Shown here: one piece after another, positions 47,861 to 60,900 of the stretch | How positions within the stretch are numbered: the stretch's first letter is position 1 | Layout: the number at the start of each line of letters is the position of its first letter | DNA from: Taenia hydatigena | Taxonomy: Eukaryota; Platyhelminthes; Cestoda; Cyclophyllidea; Taeniidae | Length of the DNA stretch: 64,000 bases | Assembly: GCA_036345935.2 (NCBI GenBank) | Contig: JADWOT020000001.1 | Coordinates: 26,383,232-26,447,231, forward strand | Direction of reading: 5' to 3' | Notes under the pieces: model-generated | What the model saw: only the letters and a program-made list of their open reading frames with translations | Told to the model about the DNA's origin: nothing | The model's database searches: none | Made by a program: the position numbers and the translations under genes

Positions 47861-50800
47861 TGGGGGACAATCTGGAAACATTTGATGGATTATTAGAACA
47901 GGCCTTGGGAACTCCAGAAGTAAGACCTTTGCGTTGAGCTCTTTCTTTCGTAGCGAATCTTAGCCTCCACTTTACATTTAGACAAGTTAAGGATTTTTAA
48001 ATGTTTAAAACCTAAGTTCACAATGCACATTTAATGGGAAATTTTAACACTAATGTGCATTAACTTTAGTCACCAGGAGTTAGCTTCTTCAATACGCTTT
48101 TGGAGGTTGACTGTGGTTCGCCATAATTAACCTTTCATGCAAATTATTGTTAATTATTTTCCTAACTTAAGACTTTTTAATGTCTTAGCCGGGCGCGGTT
48201 AACTTTAACATTCTGCGTCAGTTGATATCAGCCCTTCTAAGACACTTGAATTTGTCGAACGCAAGTGTTGCTGATGCTAGCTCTACAAATCTTGTCCTAA
48301 ATTTAGACGATTTTCAGGTAAGCCAGAAGTCTTATGTGCCACATCCGTTTTAAGTTGTCATTTTTTTCTCAAATTCATGCACCTTTCTTTCTTTCTTTCT
48401 TTAAGACCCGCCTCTCAAACCTTGAGGAAACCGTTAATCGCCTTAACTCACAATCAGACGCCAACGAAGTGGAACAGGAGAGGAGTCAGCGAATCAACAA
48501 TATAGACTCAGAATTGCAGAAAGTAGGCCTGGAAGCAAAGCTGTATACTGGCTAATTTTTCGGTTGTCTCTAGACTTCGGTTTTGGTCAGCGACCTGTCA
48601 GAGAAGTTGGCTACGCTTCAAGCAAAACAATCCATTAATGCCGATGAGGCAGAAACAACAACAAATATTCCCACTCGAGTGCAGGAAGTGGAACAAAGCA
48701 TTGAAGAGCTGTCAAGGATTTTGGCAAGAAACTTATTGCCTTCATGTCTTTGCATTCTCTTGTTGATTTTTTTCATAAAATGGTCAAGAGGAAGGACCAG
48801 ATTGAGCATATTTTCTATTACTACCTTCCAAGTTAACTTGTTTTTTTTCAAGTAATTTACATAAGTAATGGAAGCTTCTAACTGCCTTTTTTAAGGGTGT
48901 ACAAAAGAAAGAGGGTCAAATCACCTCCGTTTTATCTGAAAATGAAAAGAGTATTTTTCTGATGCAACAGCGTATTGAACAAGTGGAGGTATAATTACTT
49001 CTTCTTACTTTTTTATTAGTAAATTTTAAAATTTTTTGTGCTAGAAGGGCAAGGCTTTGGTCGGTTGAGCCTTATTTAAGTCAAACACCAAATATTGCTT
49101 AGATTTGGAGATAGCTTATCATTCCGACCTGTGCCTGTCTTATTTAGTGTATTAAACAAACATTTTTTCTCCAAACACTGTCTTTTTAGAACTCCCTTGA
49201 CGTTTTAAACAAATCAAAGTTGTCATTAAGTGATTCCGATGCCTTCGTGGCATTAACTGAACGTGTGGAAGGCCTCAATGACATAATCACCTCTCAGCTG
49301 CCGAGCCAGGTATGTGCTGGTCCAGAGGTCATGTCATAGCATCCACCGCTGACAAAGTGGTTTTAAAAAGTACTTACAAGCAAATTTGATTACAATCTTG
49401 TAGGATGAAAGTGGTGACGTACCCAAGTCAAATCTCAAAGTTTGTGTTGAATCGCTGAAAATGGTGATAGGAGATGTGAAGGAGGAGCTGGACAGAATAG
49501 ACGATGCGGTCAAGGTGAGCACAAATTGTTGGCTGGTCTTCTCCTTTTGACTGCACCATTGGCATACCATACTTGGTTTTACTATTTGCTCTAGCTTTCT
49601 AAACATAAGCAGTCGGTTACTTAGTAAATTATCGCCCTTAGATAGCTACCCAATCGTTACGAGCCTTTTGTTTAATTGGATGGGAATAAAACCATTGACG
49701 CTTGCGTAAGCTGTTGGCTGACACTCGGGATAGGTGAGATAGTAAGGGAAGAGGACGTAGAGTAAGTTAAAAGAAACAATTAATTATGGAAGCTGAGCGA
49801 CTGAGCGTCATGCACAATAGGCTTCATAGGCTAACACCGTTTTTCTGCCCTAGCAATCAATTTTGTACACCTCTTCGTTGTCAACACGTTCTCTGACTTA
49901 AGAGCCATTTACTAAGCTGTCCACACTCCTATGCAGTGCTCTAAACATAGAATTGTTTCTAATGAATGAATGAATAAATTTTTTCCTGAGGTCCTGTGCT
50001 TGAAGCGAAACAACTTATGGCCGGGATGGAACAGAAAAGGCTACCGAATTCGATCTGTGGGGTGACATCGATGAGATATAAAACTGACCAAAAACATTTT
50101 TCTAAGGAGGCAGCTGGTTTATTTCCTTGACAGTCGCTTTTGATGGACATTTGAGTATCGAATAATCACATGGTAGACAGGAGAGATTTTTAAGTGTTAT
50201 AATTCAGGCAGAATTGAAAGTGGCTGAGTGTGGCTTCGCCTGTCGTTTGATGATGCAGCACCATCCAAAGAAAAACTTTGCAAAAGGCTCGCTTTACGAT
50301 AGGAAAGGACTACGGATTTTAATAAAAAAATAGCATTTTAGAGGCGGTTTTGATTTTAGCTTTTTAATAGGATTCAAAAACAATGGTCAGGATTTGCCTT
50401 TAAGCCTGTTTCTTTTTAAATTAGACTGTACAGAAGAACCTCGCAAACGTTGAGCAAGAAAAGGTATCCAAATCCGACTTGGAAGACACTTTGCAAATGG
50501 TAAGTTTTCCTAATAAAACCACTCGGCACTATGCTACTTAATTTTCTGTCCACATCGTAGTATAAGTCATGTGACTGAAAAAAAATCTCTGCGACTGATA
50601 GTGCACCTTTCAGTGCATCATGTTATCCGCTTCTTGTGCTTTTTACTGTCTTTTTTCGTTATTCAAGGTTGACTGCGATGCGGTTCTATTTCAGCGTGAT
50701 TCCAAAGACGGTTGTTGTACCGCTCTTTGATGAGGTGCGGCAGTTGACAAGTTCACTAGTTCACCTACCCTTTGTTCCTCTTAGTGAGGAAGAATTAAAC

Positions 50801-53800
50801 GCTGCTCACTAATTAAAGTATTTGGAGATGATTGTGCCATGGTTACACCCTCGTCAAGTGTAGGGGTCAAGCAAATACCACTAACACCAAGCAAACGAAA
50901 TAATCGTTGTGGTTTATTTATGTAAAAGAGTTGATCGGCCTGACTAAGGCCTACAGCACTTCAAAATTTGTAGCCCCATTGTGTCATTTTTAATAATTTA
51001 TGCCATCGAATACTTTAATAAATGCATAATCTTAGTCTGTGTGATGAATGTGAATGCTTTTCCACACACCTCTAGGCTGTAAATGGATGAAAAAGTATAT
51101 CGTGTTGTAGGCACATTACTAGGCAACGAGTAATTAGTAGGACGCAATCAGATTAAAACTATTTTGGAAGAGAATTTTGATTACTTTTTTTGTGCTACGT
51201 CATTGCAGATTGAGGTCAACAACGACAATGCAAATGCAGACGAGAGAAATGAACTTAGGGAGGCCGTGAACACCTTGCGAATAGAAGTAGCTGATGTGTG
51301 TCAACGCGTCATTGGTATTGTAAGTCCATTTATCTTGGCTATGTTGTTCACAAACAATTGGTAATTCCTTTTGGTAGATTACCAAGACAAAAGCAAAAGA
51401 ACAATAAAAGTTGAAAAAAAAAACAGCTCTTGGACTTCATTTTAGAGTGGTAGATCCATCAAATCATATGCCATTCTAATTTTCCACTGATCAATATTAA
51501 TTTGTATTATTCGACATCCGCCTAACCGCCTTGGATCAATGAATTGATGGTTTTAAAACTTTTTCTTGGTCACTGCATGCTTAGGACTGTCTTAACTCAG
51601 CCGTCAGTAGCCTCAAGCTATTTGAGTCAAGGTAGGTGTGTAGATGGATGGATCTCATGATGAATCAGGCGACCCAAGATGGATGAATTAGATCGTAAGT
51701 ATCCTCTCTGGAACCATAGATTTACGCCGTATAGATTTGTGGTGGCTGGATCTGCTCTAAGTAAATGGATCTAAACTGGGACAAATGTAAATTAAGGTTA
51801 AGCAAAAACCCCACGCTAATGAAAAGAAGTATTAATTTTTGATAAGATTACAGAATGAATAAATGGACAGTGACATTTAGTATCACAACAGGTAGATAGG
51901 CAAGTAAATATTGGACTGATAGAAGAAAAAATGTGTTTGGAAGCAATAAAAGTAACAAAACTTTTTTAGGCCTTCTATTTGCATTTTACTTCTTTTGTAA
52001 CACCTAGGAGCGATTCATTAAAACAAACTTTAGTCAATTGGCTGGTCAAATGAAGGAGAAAGTGGACAAAATCGAGTTAAGTGCAGCACAAGCGCGGATG
52101 ACCTCGGAGCTGCAAAAATTTGCACTGCGTCTAAAACTATCCGCCTCAAACATGCTATTGGAAAATGGAAAATCACGCGATGAAGCTGCCGGAACTAGGA
52201 AAAAGATGATTCTCCACTGCATCTCTTGTGATCGACCTCTTCTAATAGGAGAGAAAAGAAGGTAAAAGAGCTCTTCCTGTTTTTTTCGAATTTTTATTGT
52301 AAGAATTTTAATGTAGTAGGCTAAGTGAATTCGACATCAACCGGGCAGAAAAGTCTGTGCAGTCTTTGATGTAGCTGTCTACGTAGTGTAAAGTACTGAT
52401 ATGTCCTGATATATTTGTACAGTATCTCCCCCTCATTACTCCATTCACACTTTCTTTTCTTGAACCTTCACACAATAAGTTCTCCTTTGAATGACTGCAA
52501 CTGTAGCGCTGTTCACTGTTCAGAAGTGATCTCAACTTAAGACCTACCTATTTCTCGTAATGAAGAAGTTAAAAGTGTCAAAACGTTAAATGATGATAAA
52601 TTAAGCACTAAGAAGATGCCGTGATGGTGATGTTATAGAAGCGTTCAATAAATCTCAAAGACCAACAACTCAAGTGTATGCTTAGAGCTGGCTGATTCAC
52701 AAACAAAGCCTGCTTTAACACTTTAACAATAATAAAAGTGCCCTAATTTAGCGCCCCTACATAATGCATGCTATGTGAGCAGGTGTGAAAACGGAAGTGG
52801 CAATCTGTCATCAATATCATTATTTAGATAGAAACAAAAAGCCTAATACTGACATCTACCAACGCTATGTATCCAAGACATAACTAAAAAGAGTTCCTTG
52901 GAAAAAGCTAAAACTAATGGGTCACTCGCCAAGCCTCATGTCAAGCGACTTTATCAAGTTAACTTGGACTTGTTTAATTACTTGTGAAAAAGGCCAGATG
53001 GATAAAATGGCCTAAATTTTAGCTTTCAAATACAAAATTTTTTATGAAATAAAGATCTAACCAGGCCTTGTGTTGTATTACATTAAAATGACGATTTGTG
53101 GTAAAAGATATATTAAGAAAACTCTAAACTATTTAATGTAATTAAGCTGTGTAAAATTACTCACTTACATGTTTTTAGGAGCGAAACATAAATAAAACCA
53201 GAAGTGGTCAGCAAAAACAAATGCATATGCTCTGATTTGTTTTTTTGTTTGTAGAGGCAACTTTCATGGAAACTATATTGATCCACCTTATGTAAGGTAA
53301 AAGTATTTAAAAAGCAATGTCATTTGGTCGCAAATCATTTATTTTCTCCGAAAATAGAGTTGACATAATTGGCACATAAAATTTAATTATCAACATATTT
53401 TTTGCGTTTTCGTGCTTTACAAATACGATAATTTGTTATTAACTTCCTAAAATTTCTGAGTCAAGTTTGCTGATAAATCATGCCTCCCAAGTTATTAAAG
53501 TCATGATGGTCGCATTAATGCCCCTCAGGAGTACAAAAAGGCCACAATTATAAAAATCATGAACTCAATTAATAAATAATATTATCATAATAAAAATTCC
53601 AACTGATACTTGACAAAAAAGCATTAGCGGTATGTCACGCAGAGGATGGTTTAGCTCGCAAAAATGGCTTAAATTTCGCTATTATTTTTCCGAAAATGCG
53701 TTACTAACTCTTATTTAAATTGGCAATCATATTAACACTTAATGCGATTTGTAGAAACAAAAACGGAATATACGATGTGTATCGCATGAAAAGAGGTACA

Positions 53801-54671
53801 GGTGGAGTTTACACAACGCTTAAAGCAAATGAAGTCAAACCACCTACACTAAAGGCTGTGAGGTAACTGGATATTGATAGCAAATACTCAAATATCGTAT
53901 TTTTACTTAAAAAGTTTTAGAATACAGTGCGATTGATTTGATGCAAAATCTTTAAACAAACCATGCATGACTAAGTAGAAGTAAAATCAAACAGTTATCT
54001 TTAAAAGCAACTTGTTTAAAATAAAAATGTTGTGTAGCAGCCTTACAACATTAACTGCAATTTTTTAGTGAAGTCACATCGTCTCCTCAAAACATAGAAA
54101 AAGTTGAGCGAAATGAATCAACACTACAAACTAGCGTGAATCAGAACATTGAGGTAAATTCCGGTAAATGATGCTCACACATACTTACAAGAGCAATCAC
54201 TACATTACGACTCATAAAAAACAATAAATCTGTAAGGTTGTGCATAAAAATGCGTAATATTGCTAGTCCTTTCAAGCTTACCTTTCCTGCCATATTTCTT
54301 GCGCGCAAACACATAATGCACCTTAAATTTGTGCAAAGGAGTTAATCAATATAATGAACGTCGGGATTCGTAACTTATACTCATTAAGTTGTTTGTTAGC
54401 ACTTAAAAACTTTTAATTATTTGTCAGATTATATAACCAAACAATAATAATTTTTTTGTGACATAGGACATTGAGTCGAGCCAAATTTCGACTAACCTCG
54501 ATGTAGTTCTTCCAGATGAGACCGGAACGATTGCTCCTTTAACTAGTCCAAAGCAATCCGATGGTGAGTGTTCCAGCACTGAGTGCCTTATTATAACCAG
54601 GTAGAAAAGCAATCGCTCAATCCAATGCATTTCTTTTATTTACAGACGAAACGGATATGCCAGATTTCTGA
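47860..54671 (+). CDS. QRICH2/C16orf96-like coiled-coil protein (15 exons)
   Basis: Exons: 47860-47919, 48189-48317, 48406-48522, 48574-48723, 48896-48988, 49190-49309, 49404-49514, 50425-50499, 51209-51319, 52008-52261, 53255-53296, 53755-53862, 54069-54153, 54467-54563, 54646-54671. All phases fit: 1578 bp, 525 residues. Residues 1-63 (LGTPEPGAVNFNILRQLISALLRHL) match the N-terminal motif of the vertebrate QRICH2/C16orf96 family (DUF4795 region). A long segmented coiled coil follows (about 64-320). About residues 380-400 hold the HCISCDRP motif typical of the family, and a polar tail ends in DMPDF. QRICH2 is needed for the sperm flagellum in mammals; a flagellar role here is inference. Exon 4 ends at a GC donor (TTG|GCAAGA). 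AATAAA lies 156 bases past the stop. The glutamine-rich part of vertebrate QRICH2 is absent. The gene structure is firm; the family call is good. Confidence 0.8.
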
Positions 54672-54826
54672 TTGCACGTTCGTGTTATTTCGATAAAGAC
54701 GTTTCAGCGAACATTCCTGCAAATCAAAATTTAAATGCAATGAACATTGTAACGAGGTTGTGTGGGAAGCATCAATCTACACAAAGAGATGATTTTGCTC
54801 AGCTAGTACCTGATAAGCCTTGCTAA

Positions 54827-54832
54827 AATAAA
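54827..54832 (+). terminator. Polyadenylation signal AATAAA
   Basis: Canonical hexamer 156 bases after the stop codon of the QRICH2-like gene, the first such motif downstream. Confidence 0.65.
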
Positions 54833-55125
54833 TGTCTACCTAAATTTTACCTTTAATTAGAGGCAGCAAACTGGCAGTCAGAACTGACTGCCTCAAAAAT
54901 ATGGTTTAAAGAAATTTAAATAATTCGCATAATCATATGATATTTCGTGGCCTTCTGAGACTTTCTCAAATGCGTTGGATGGCATGTTTTTAAGTGCAGG
55001 GCATGTTATTGATATATGGAGGGAATTTGGGTAAATACCTAGCCTCGAGGTCGCACCATCCTGATGAAAACAGAGTAAGCTCTCGCATTTTGTGCGTCTT
55101 TCTTGGTACTAATCATGGTCAATTC

Positions 55126-55309
55126 TAAAACTTTTTTTTGTTTGGACTGCCGGTTTCGGTTATGGTCAAGAAGGTGGCCATATGGCCCCAGCTGCGTAGG
55201 CTGGCCTCCGAGCCATGCCAGCGGCTCGATTCCCTCTGCCCGTTGGATATATTTATTCCATCCTAGTATTCTGCCTTCTTTTGTCTCAAGGGAGCCTCGG
55301 GACGCTACA
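55126..55309 (-). mobile_element. Solo TRIM-family LTR, reverse orientation
   Basis: Ends in the canonical GGGACGCTACA and carries GGTTTCGGTTATGGTCA, GGCCTCCGAGCCATGCCAGC and TTCCATCCTAGTATTCTGCC. Its left end is a T-run where the usual TGTAGTAC is lost. Confidence 0.75.
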
Positions 55310-55739
55310 TCCATCTCTCTTCGATCTTAGCAACAGAATCAGTATTAAAAGATACCTAATAGCTACTTATGCCGGCCATTTTTATAAAAAACTCAAAAAA
55401 TGCTTGGTTGCATCATCATAGATTTCTCTTGGAGCATTTAAGTGGGTCTGTATACTTTTCCGTGTGCTGGTCATCACGTATGTCCATTACTAGACGTAGG
55501 AACACGAGCCTAAGAGCAAATTTATGTAAAGGGGAATGGGATTTTGCACAATTTTGTAACGATAGGATTTTGCATTTGTCCCTCCTTGCTACTTTTTCTT
55601 TTCCTTAGGGCTGCTTAAGCATATGTTTGAAGGTTTAATCCAGCCAGTGTAGAAGTAAGAAAGTTATGATGATTTTAAGAAGCCGTCGATTTAACGCTGG
55701 TAAGGTAAAAAACCTCCGTGGTGCATTTTATTAGATTTT

Positions 55740-55875
55740 TTTACAGCTGTTAATAGCTTTCCTACAAAACACGAGACTGGTATACGTGGCGAAGATAGCC
55801 GCCACTTTTAGTCCCTCTGCTAGTACTACAAATCGCTTTTTGCTCCCACCATTGCAGTATTCTAAGACATCACTG
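55740..55875 (-). repeat. Possible diverged TRIM core fragment
   Basis: Sequence from 55748 on resembles the TRIM core at 19020-19120: GTTAATAGCTTTCCTACA against GTTGATAGCTTTCTTATA, then the same order of weaker matches. The overall match is low, and the reading frame on the minus strand has no known motif. Confidence 0.35.
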
Positions 55876-56370
55876 AGGCTGAAAGACAAATTTTGTGCTT
55901 CTGTCTTACAAAAGAGGCGGAAAACGCTGCCGTCCGGCGGAAGTACAGTAACAAAGCCATAACCCTGATATAGCAAACAGAGATTCAATCAAGCGAGCAG
56001 CGCGTTACAAGCTTGCCAAAATTCGGGTTAAAGTAAAAGGGTAATTTCGTCCCTACTTATTTATTCTTTTGCCTGGCTGGGTGTTTGTGATTTGTCATGC
56101 TACATGTGCTGACTTGGTCTTCTGGGAGGACTGAAGCCACTAGATATAAGTGCATGTATTTTTATGCATTAGCATCTGTGTCAACTTAGGTGGACTTTTG
56201 ATAATATTTCTGCAAAAGAATTTTATGGATAATTGTTGATTAAGAACATCATACGAGGAGGTCTAACACAGGAATCATACGGCTTAACGTTGGTTCACTG
56301 TCAGAGCCCTAAGCAGCTGATTTCGGGAAAAATCGAGTTGTACAAAAAGCAGAACACAGACTCACACCAT

Positions 56371-56552
56371 AAAACTTTGTTTGTTTGACTGTCGGTTTCG
56401 GGCTCGGTCATTTAAGTAGCCATATTACTCTAACCATGTGAGCTGGCCTTCCGTGCAGGCCTGAAGCCACGTTTCTTCTGCTCATTAAAGATAAATACTC
56501 TGCCCTAGCATTATGCCTTCATTCAACTTCAAGCAAGTCTCGGGACGCCACA
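56371..56552 (-). mobile_element. Diverged TRIM-family LTR, reverse orientation
   Basis: Contains CTTTGTTTGTTTGACTGTCGGTTTCGG, CTCTGCCCTAGCATTATGCC and a TCTCGGGACGCCACA end. More substitutions than in the other copies suggest an older insertion. Confidence 0.65.
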
Positions 56553-57965
56553 CACATGATTGATTGCATGAGTAATTTAAAACATGTCCAAATAATTACG
56601 CGCGCATTTCAAAAATGGTGAACCAAACTTTAAAAAGGCAACAGCAAATTACTATTTTGATTCAATCTTATTTTAAAATCAATCAATAGCCAATTAAACC
56701 TCGTGCATGTCCATTTTGGAAACCACTATTCCAGTATACAATCATCACAACCGTGGGTCATTCGAATTATCAAAAAAAAGCGAACTAAATGCATCTGGTC
56801 ACAGGTTAAAGGGTTCGCAGGCCAAGGAGAAAGATCTAAGAAAGAATTCTGCTGCAGCATCGTACCACATTATGGAACAACTTACTGTTGCTTGAGCCAC
56901 GCTTTTATTAGATTTAGTCGGCAACCAAAGGCACGCAAAATTTGGCCAGAGAAAATTGCTAAACAAGAAAGTAAGAAAAGCGATTCATCAAACGAAAAAA
57001 TTGTTGGCATTTAAAGAATAAAAGTGCTGTTATGTGTGCGTAGGTTCATCAAAAGCTTTTTTAACAGATGTTTGAAAATGGTATTTTTGACATGAACACG
57101 ACATAAAGGGTTGTTTAATCAAAAAAAAAACACAAATAGCTTACGTTACAAAAAAAACGGGGCAAGCTTTTGTAAGGACTCTTTGTCTAATATTATTTAA
57201 CAGATTACATATGTGTCGTTTCCCCTGCAGTGAAATACCACCCAGTTATTTTAGCACAAACGTTTCGATTGCTGCATCGCATTTTTACGTCATATTATAA
57301 ATAAATGTTTACTTTCTTAGATGGGTAGCTCTTTTCATTTTGTTCAGCTTATGTTTTATTTCTGACATTCTCATCAATGAAAGCAAAAATAGGTGCGTCC
57401 TTGAAATGACATTTTGGCGCTCAAGTCGGTTCGCGTCAAAATCGGCCTGAAGTTGGTTTTGTTCAGATGGCGGTTTCTCAGGAGTACGCCTCTCCTAACT
57501 TAACCACAACCTCTACAAGTCGTAAAGTGCGCATTTTTTGGAAAAAAATGATGTGATATCTGATGTTATATGCTCTTACTACTGGTTATATAAGTAGAAT
57601 GCTTTTAACATATATTTTAGAATTCTTCGTCGATTTGGTGTTCCCTTAGTGTATAAATATGCCTTGATAGTTTTTAATAAATTTGTACTTTTATTTTTGA
57701 ATGACCAACTTGATTCCTTTTTCGTTTGGTTTTCAATGCATTTCTGTTCCTTCACTTAAACAGCAAATTTAGTCGTTGGTTCATCTCTGACTTCCTCAGC
57801 ACTCAGTATTGCGCCTACTGTAGTGTAAAACATTACATTCTTTTTTCTTTATGCATCTACCTACAGCTTTTACGTCGCATTTGTAAAAATTTTGGGGTGT
57901 GTTTTTCTATTTTTCCTCCTTATCCGAAAACTTGAAAGCATGATTTATCTTGCTTTTATCCTTAG
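56553..57965. other. Region upstream of ankyrin exon; no exon confirmed
   Basis: A conventional ankyrin first exon would lie here or further upstream. Overlapping plus-strand frames at 56703-57014 and 56707-56895 are rich in Lys/Ser but offer no donor of the right phase with confidence, so I do not call them. Confidence 0.4.
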
Positions 57966-60900
57966 TCCGAAAACAGTCAGTCAATTTTGCGTGCTGCACG
58001 TGCTGGCAATCTTCCTAAACTCATTGACGCAATCGCCATTCATGGAATAGATATCAACACCTGCAATGCGGTAAGCATACCTCTGTTACCGGGTATAACA
58101 CCAGTTTTTTAGCATAATTTTATTATCTTTTGCGGTTTGATTGGAATTTGAGCATATGCGCACTTCTTTGGATCCCGTTTTAATTTTTCTGGTAGCACTT
58201 TGTGAAGCATAATGATGACTTTTACGCTACACTTCTAGGATTCCTTGATTCTTTCACAATGGAAAACAGTTTTTTGTGCTTTTCGGTTGGCATAGTTATT
58301 ACATTTACTCCTTCAGCGCTTGTAGCAGCATGCTTTTGTTTCATCGAGGCAGGAGGCAGTCCTAAGGATAATGTTCTTTTTACATGGGTAAGTGATACGT
58401 TTTTGACACTCTTAGCCTTTTCCTCACATGTGGCCTCTGCCGTGCACGTGTACCCCCTGCCAAAGGCGTCAAGTTTAATTACCCTTTGACACACATTTGA
58501 GGTATGGGGTCAGAATTGTAAGGTTGTCGCATCATCCTCCGTTTGACCTCAAGTAGGTGTTGAAATCACTTTCTGCTTACTTCCTCTTGCCATAGGTCTG
58601 TCAAAGACAAGGTTCAATCATTCTGTCAGCGTACGAATGCTTAGCATGTTTTAATTCGGGAGATTAGCCCCTTACAGCGTTTATGAAGTCGTTTCCTATG
58701 AACCGTACGCTGTCTAAGTTGGTATTTACTTGACATTTTTGCTTTCTAGCACATCGTCACGCTGCATTTTTTCTTATCAGATCTATGCAGATGATTTTAC
58801 GGAAGTGGGAGACTTAGTTGTAACTCTTAACATGCCCTAATGCTGTTCTAGTGCCAAGATAAGCCCTCCTTTGCCAATATTCACCCCTGAGCTGCAAAAT
58901 TCGTTTCAAAGTGTCAAGCTTTTTGTTTTTACTGTCATCTTTAATGGGGGGTCACTTTTACAATCTCCTGTCTTGCGTGAAACGGCGAAGAAGCCGTCAA
59001 TTTCGGAGTTCTACAGCTCCAGTTTTACATTCTCCTATGTAGCTATCCTGAATTCATTGGGACGTACCTACATCCCTCAATACACTTTATGAGAAGCTAA
59101 GGCGATTTTCTTAGGTGGATTATCTACTTATCCGGTCAATCATGTTCACTCATCTCCAATTCAATGTATAGTAATTCATTCAGAATGCATAAATTATGGG
59201 TTCCCCTTGCCGGCCATCCGTACATTCTGGATTCAATTGACTTTATCAATCAGTCCTCCCATTCCTGCCTGTTAGTGATGTTGCATTTACATGCTATTTC
59301 ATCAAACTTGTGTTGTCAGAAGGCATCGATTCAGTGTTGAACTTGTACGATCCAAAAGTGAACGGATATGATCGCTTTGACCTTCGGGTTTTCAGCTGGT
59401 GTGACCTCGTGCAGCCTTAAATCATCTAACAGGCAAGCAATCACCACTCAATGAGCTTTGAAAAAAATTCGTCTCTTAAAATGTCCTTTCGGTTTGGATG
59501 TAGTAAGCTGCAACAATGCATGGTACAAAACTATGTTACATCACAGTCGGTGTTGACAAACTTAGGTGTTTGATGTCGACGCGACAAGAGCTGCTCATTT
59601 AGAACGTCTTTCAGTGTCTTCTTAATGCAATAGCTAGAAGCGGATACCCTTTGCAACTTCCAATTTTGTGTTTTAAAAGGTGAATAATTAAATTTCACCT
59701 CGCACGCACTGAGTCAGCTCAACTTCTAGTCGCCTGTCGGTTCGTGCAAAGATTTTATGCACGAAAGCTCCACTCCCTGGGCGCTTTTGTTGTTTTTCTT
59801 CCTTTATTTCTGCCTGTGGCAATAAGACTGCAGGTCTCCCATTCATTCCTCCACCCATTTCTCCCTCGAGGGCAAGTCGGGATGATCGCGCATGCAGTAA
59901 AGCGGTTGTCAGGTAAAATGGGTTGGACTAGGGAACCCTTTAAATTCGATTAGATCAGATAAGCTCATCACTTCATATTATGATCATCACATCGCCGTCG
60001 ATAGGTGGATCAGGAAGGGTCACACAAAATCTGTGTGGAGTGTAAACAGGACGCGTTTGTTATGGCTATCGGAACATGGTACTCAGTTTGTAGCAGGAAG
60101 ATCAGTCGTGTCCTACGTACCCAAGTTGCCTCACTGCTTTCCATGGATCTAGTCCATGCTCCATCCAGTCATGGCACATCTTTATCTCTAAGTGTAAGTT
60201 GTGCGTGAAGACCATCTATATTTGCTTCTTTAATCTCAGATGTCAGCCAAGGCAGCAACAAAGTAGGCAACAATCATGTCTAACCACCAATGGTATGCAA
60301 TCCTCCTCCAAACCGGTCACGGTGACTCCCAACTTGAATGCTTCATTGTGGAACAAAAGGAGACACAAAAACACACCCTGTCACATGTGTTGATGCCTTT
60401 GAAGCCTGGAAAGGCACATCTATAACGAAGTAGCAGAAGTATGGCACTTCCGCCGACGTTCTTTTCGGCACCGCTGTGGTGTAGAGGCGACATGGATACG
60501 AGGTTGTGTGTTTGTGCTATGTCAGGCATCAGGGTTACCATGGCTTAGCACACTCACTGCCAATGCCACAAGTGTGTGTGTGTGTGTGTGTGTGCATGTG
60601 TGATACCTTTGATGTTCTCACTTCTACCCAACGACACTGCTAGCCCACATGGCCTTAATTTTGTCTCAAGAGTAGGAAATGACATACTAGTGCCTTCTTC
60701 CTTGTTTGAAACCTCGTTTCATACAATACCTTTTGAATTGGCTCATTATGGTTCGGGATTTTCCACTTTACAAGGAGTGTATAAATCGGTCCCAGATCAT
60801 TTGAACCCTGTCGGTGTAGCAGAAAGTATCGCTCTGAAACCATTTAAACTAATTACATCCACTGCGTTAATAAGGAAAAAGCTTTTTATGCTTACCGCGA

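Noticed and set aside
55731..55988. 85-codon minus-strand frame
   Set aside because: It has no known motif, and part of it lies over sequence resembling the noncoding TRIM core.
56703..57014. Two overlapping plus-strand frames as possible ankyrin first exon
   Set aside because: Neither has a donor of the phase needed for the 57966 exon, and the sequences lack the short hydrophilic start typical of ankyrins.
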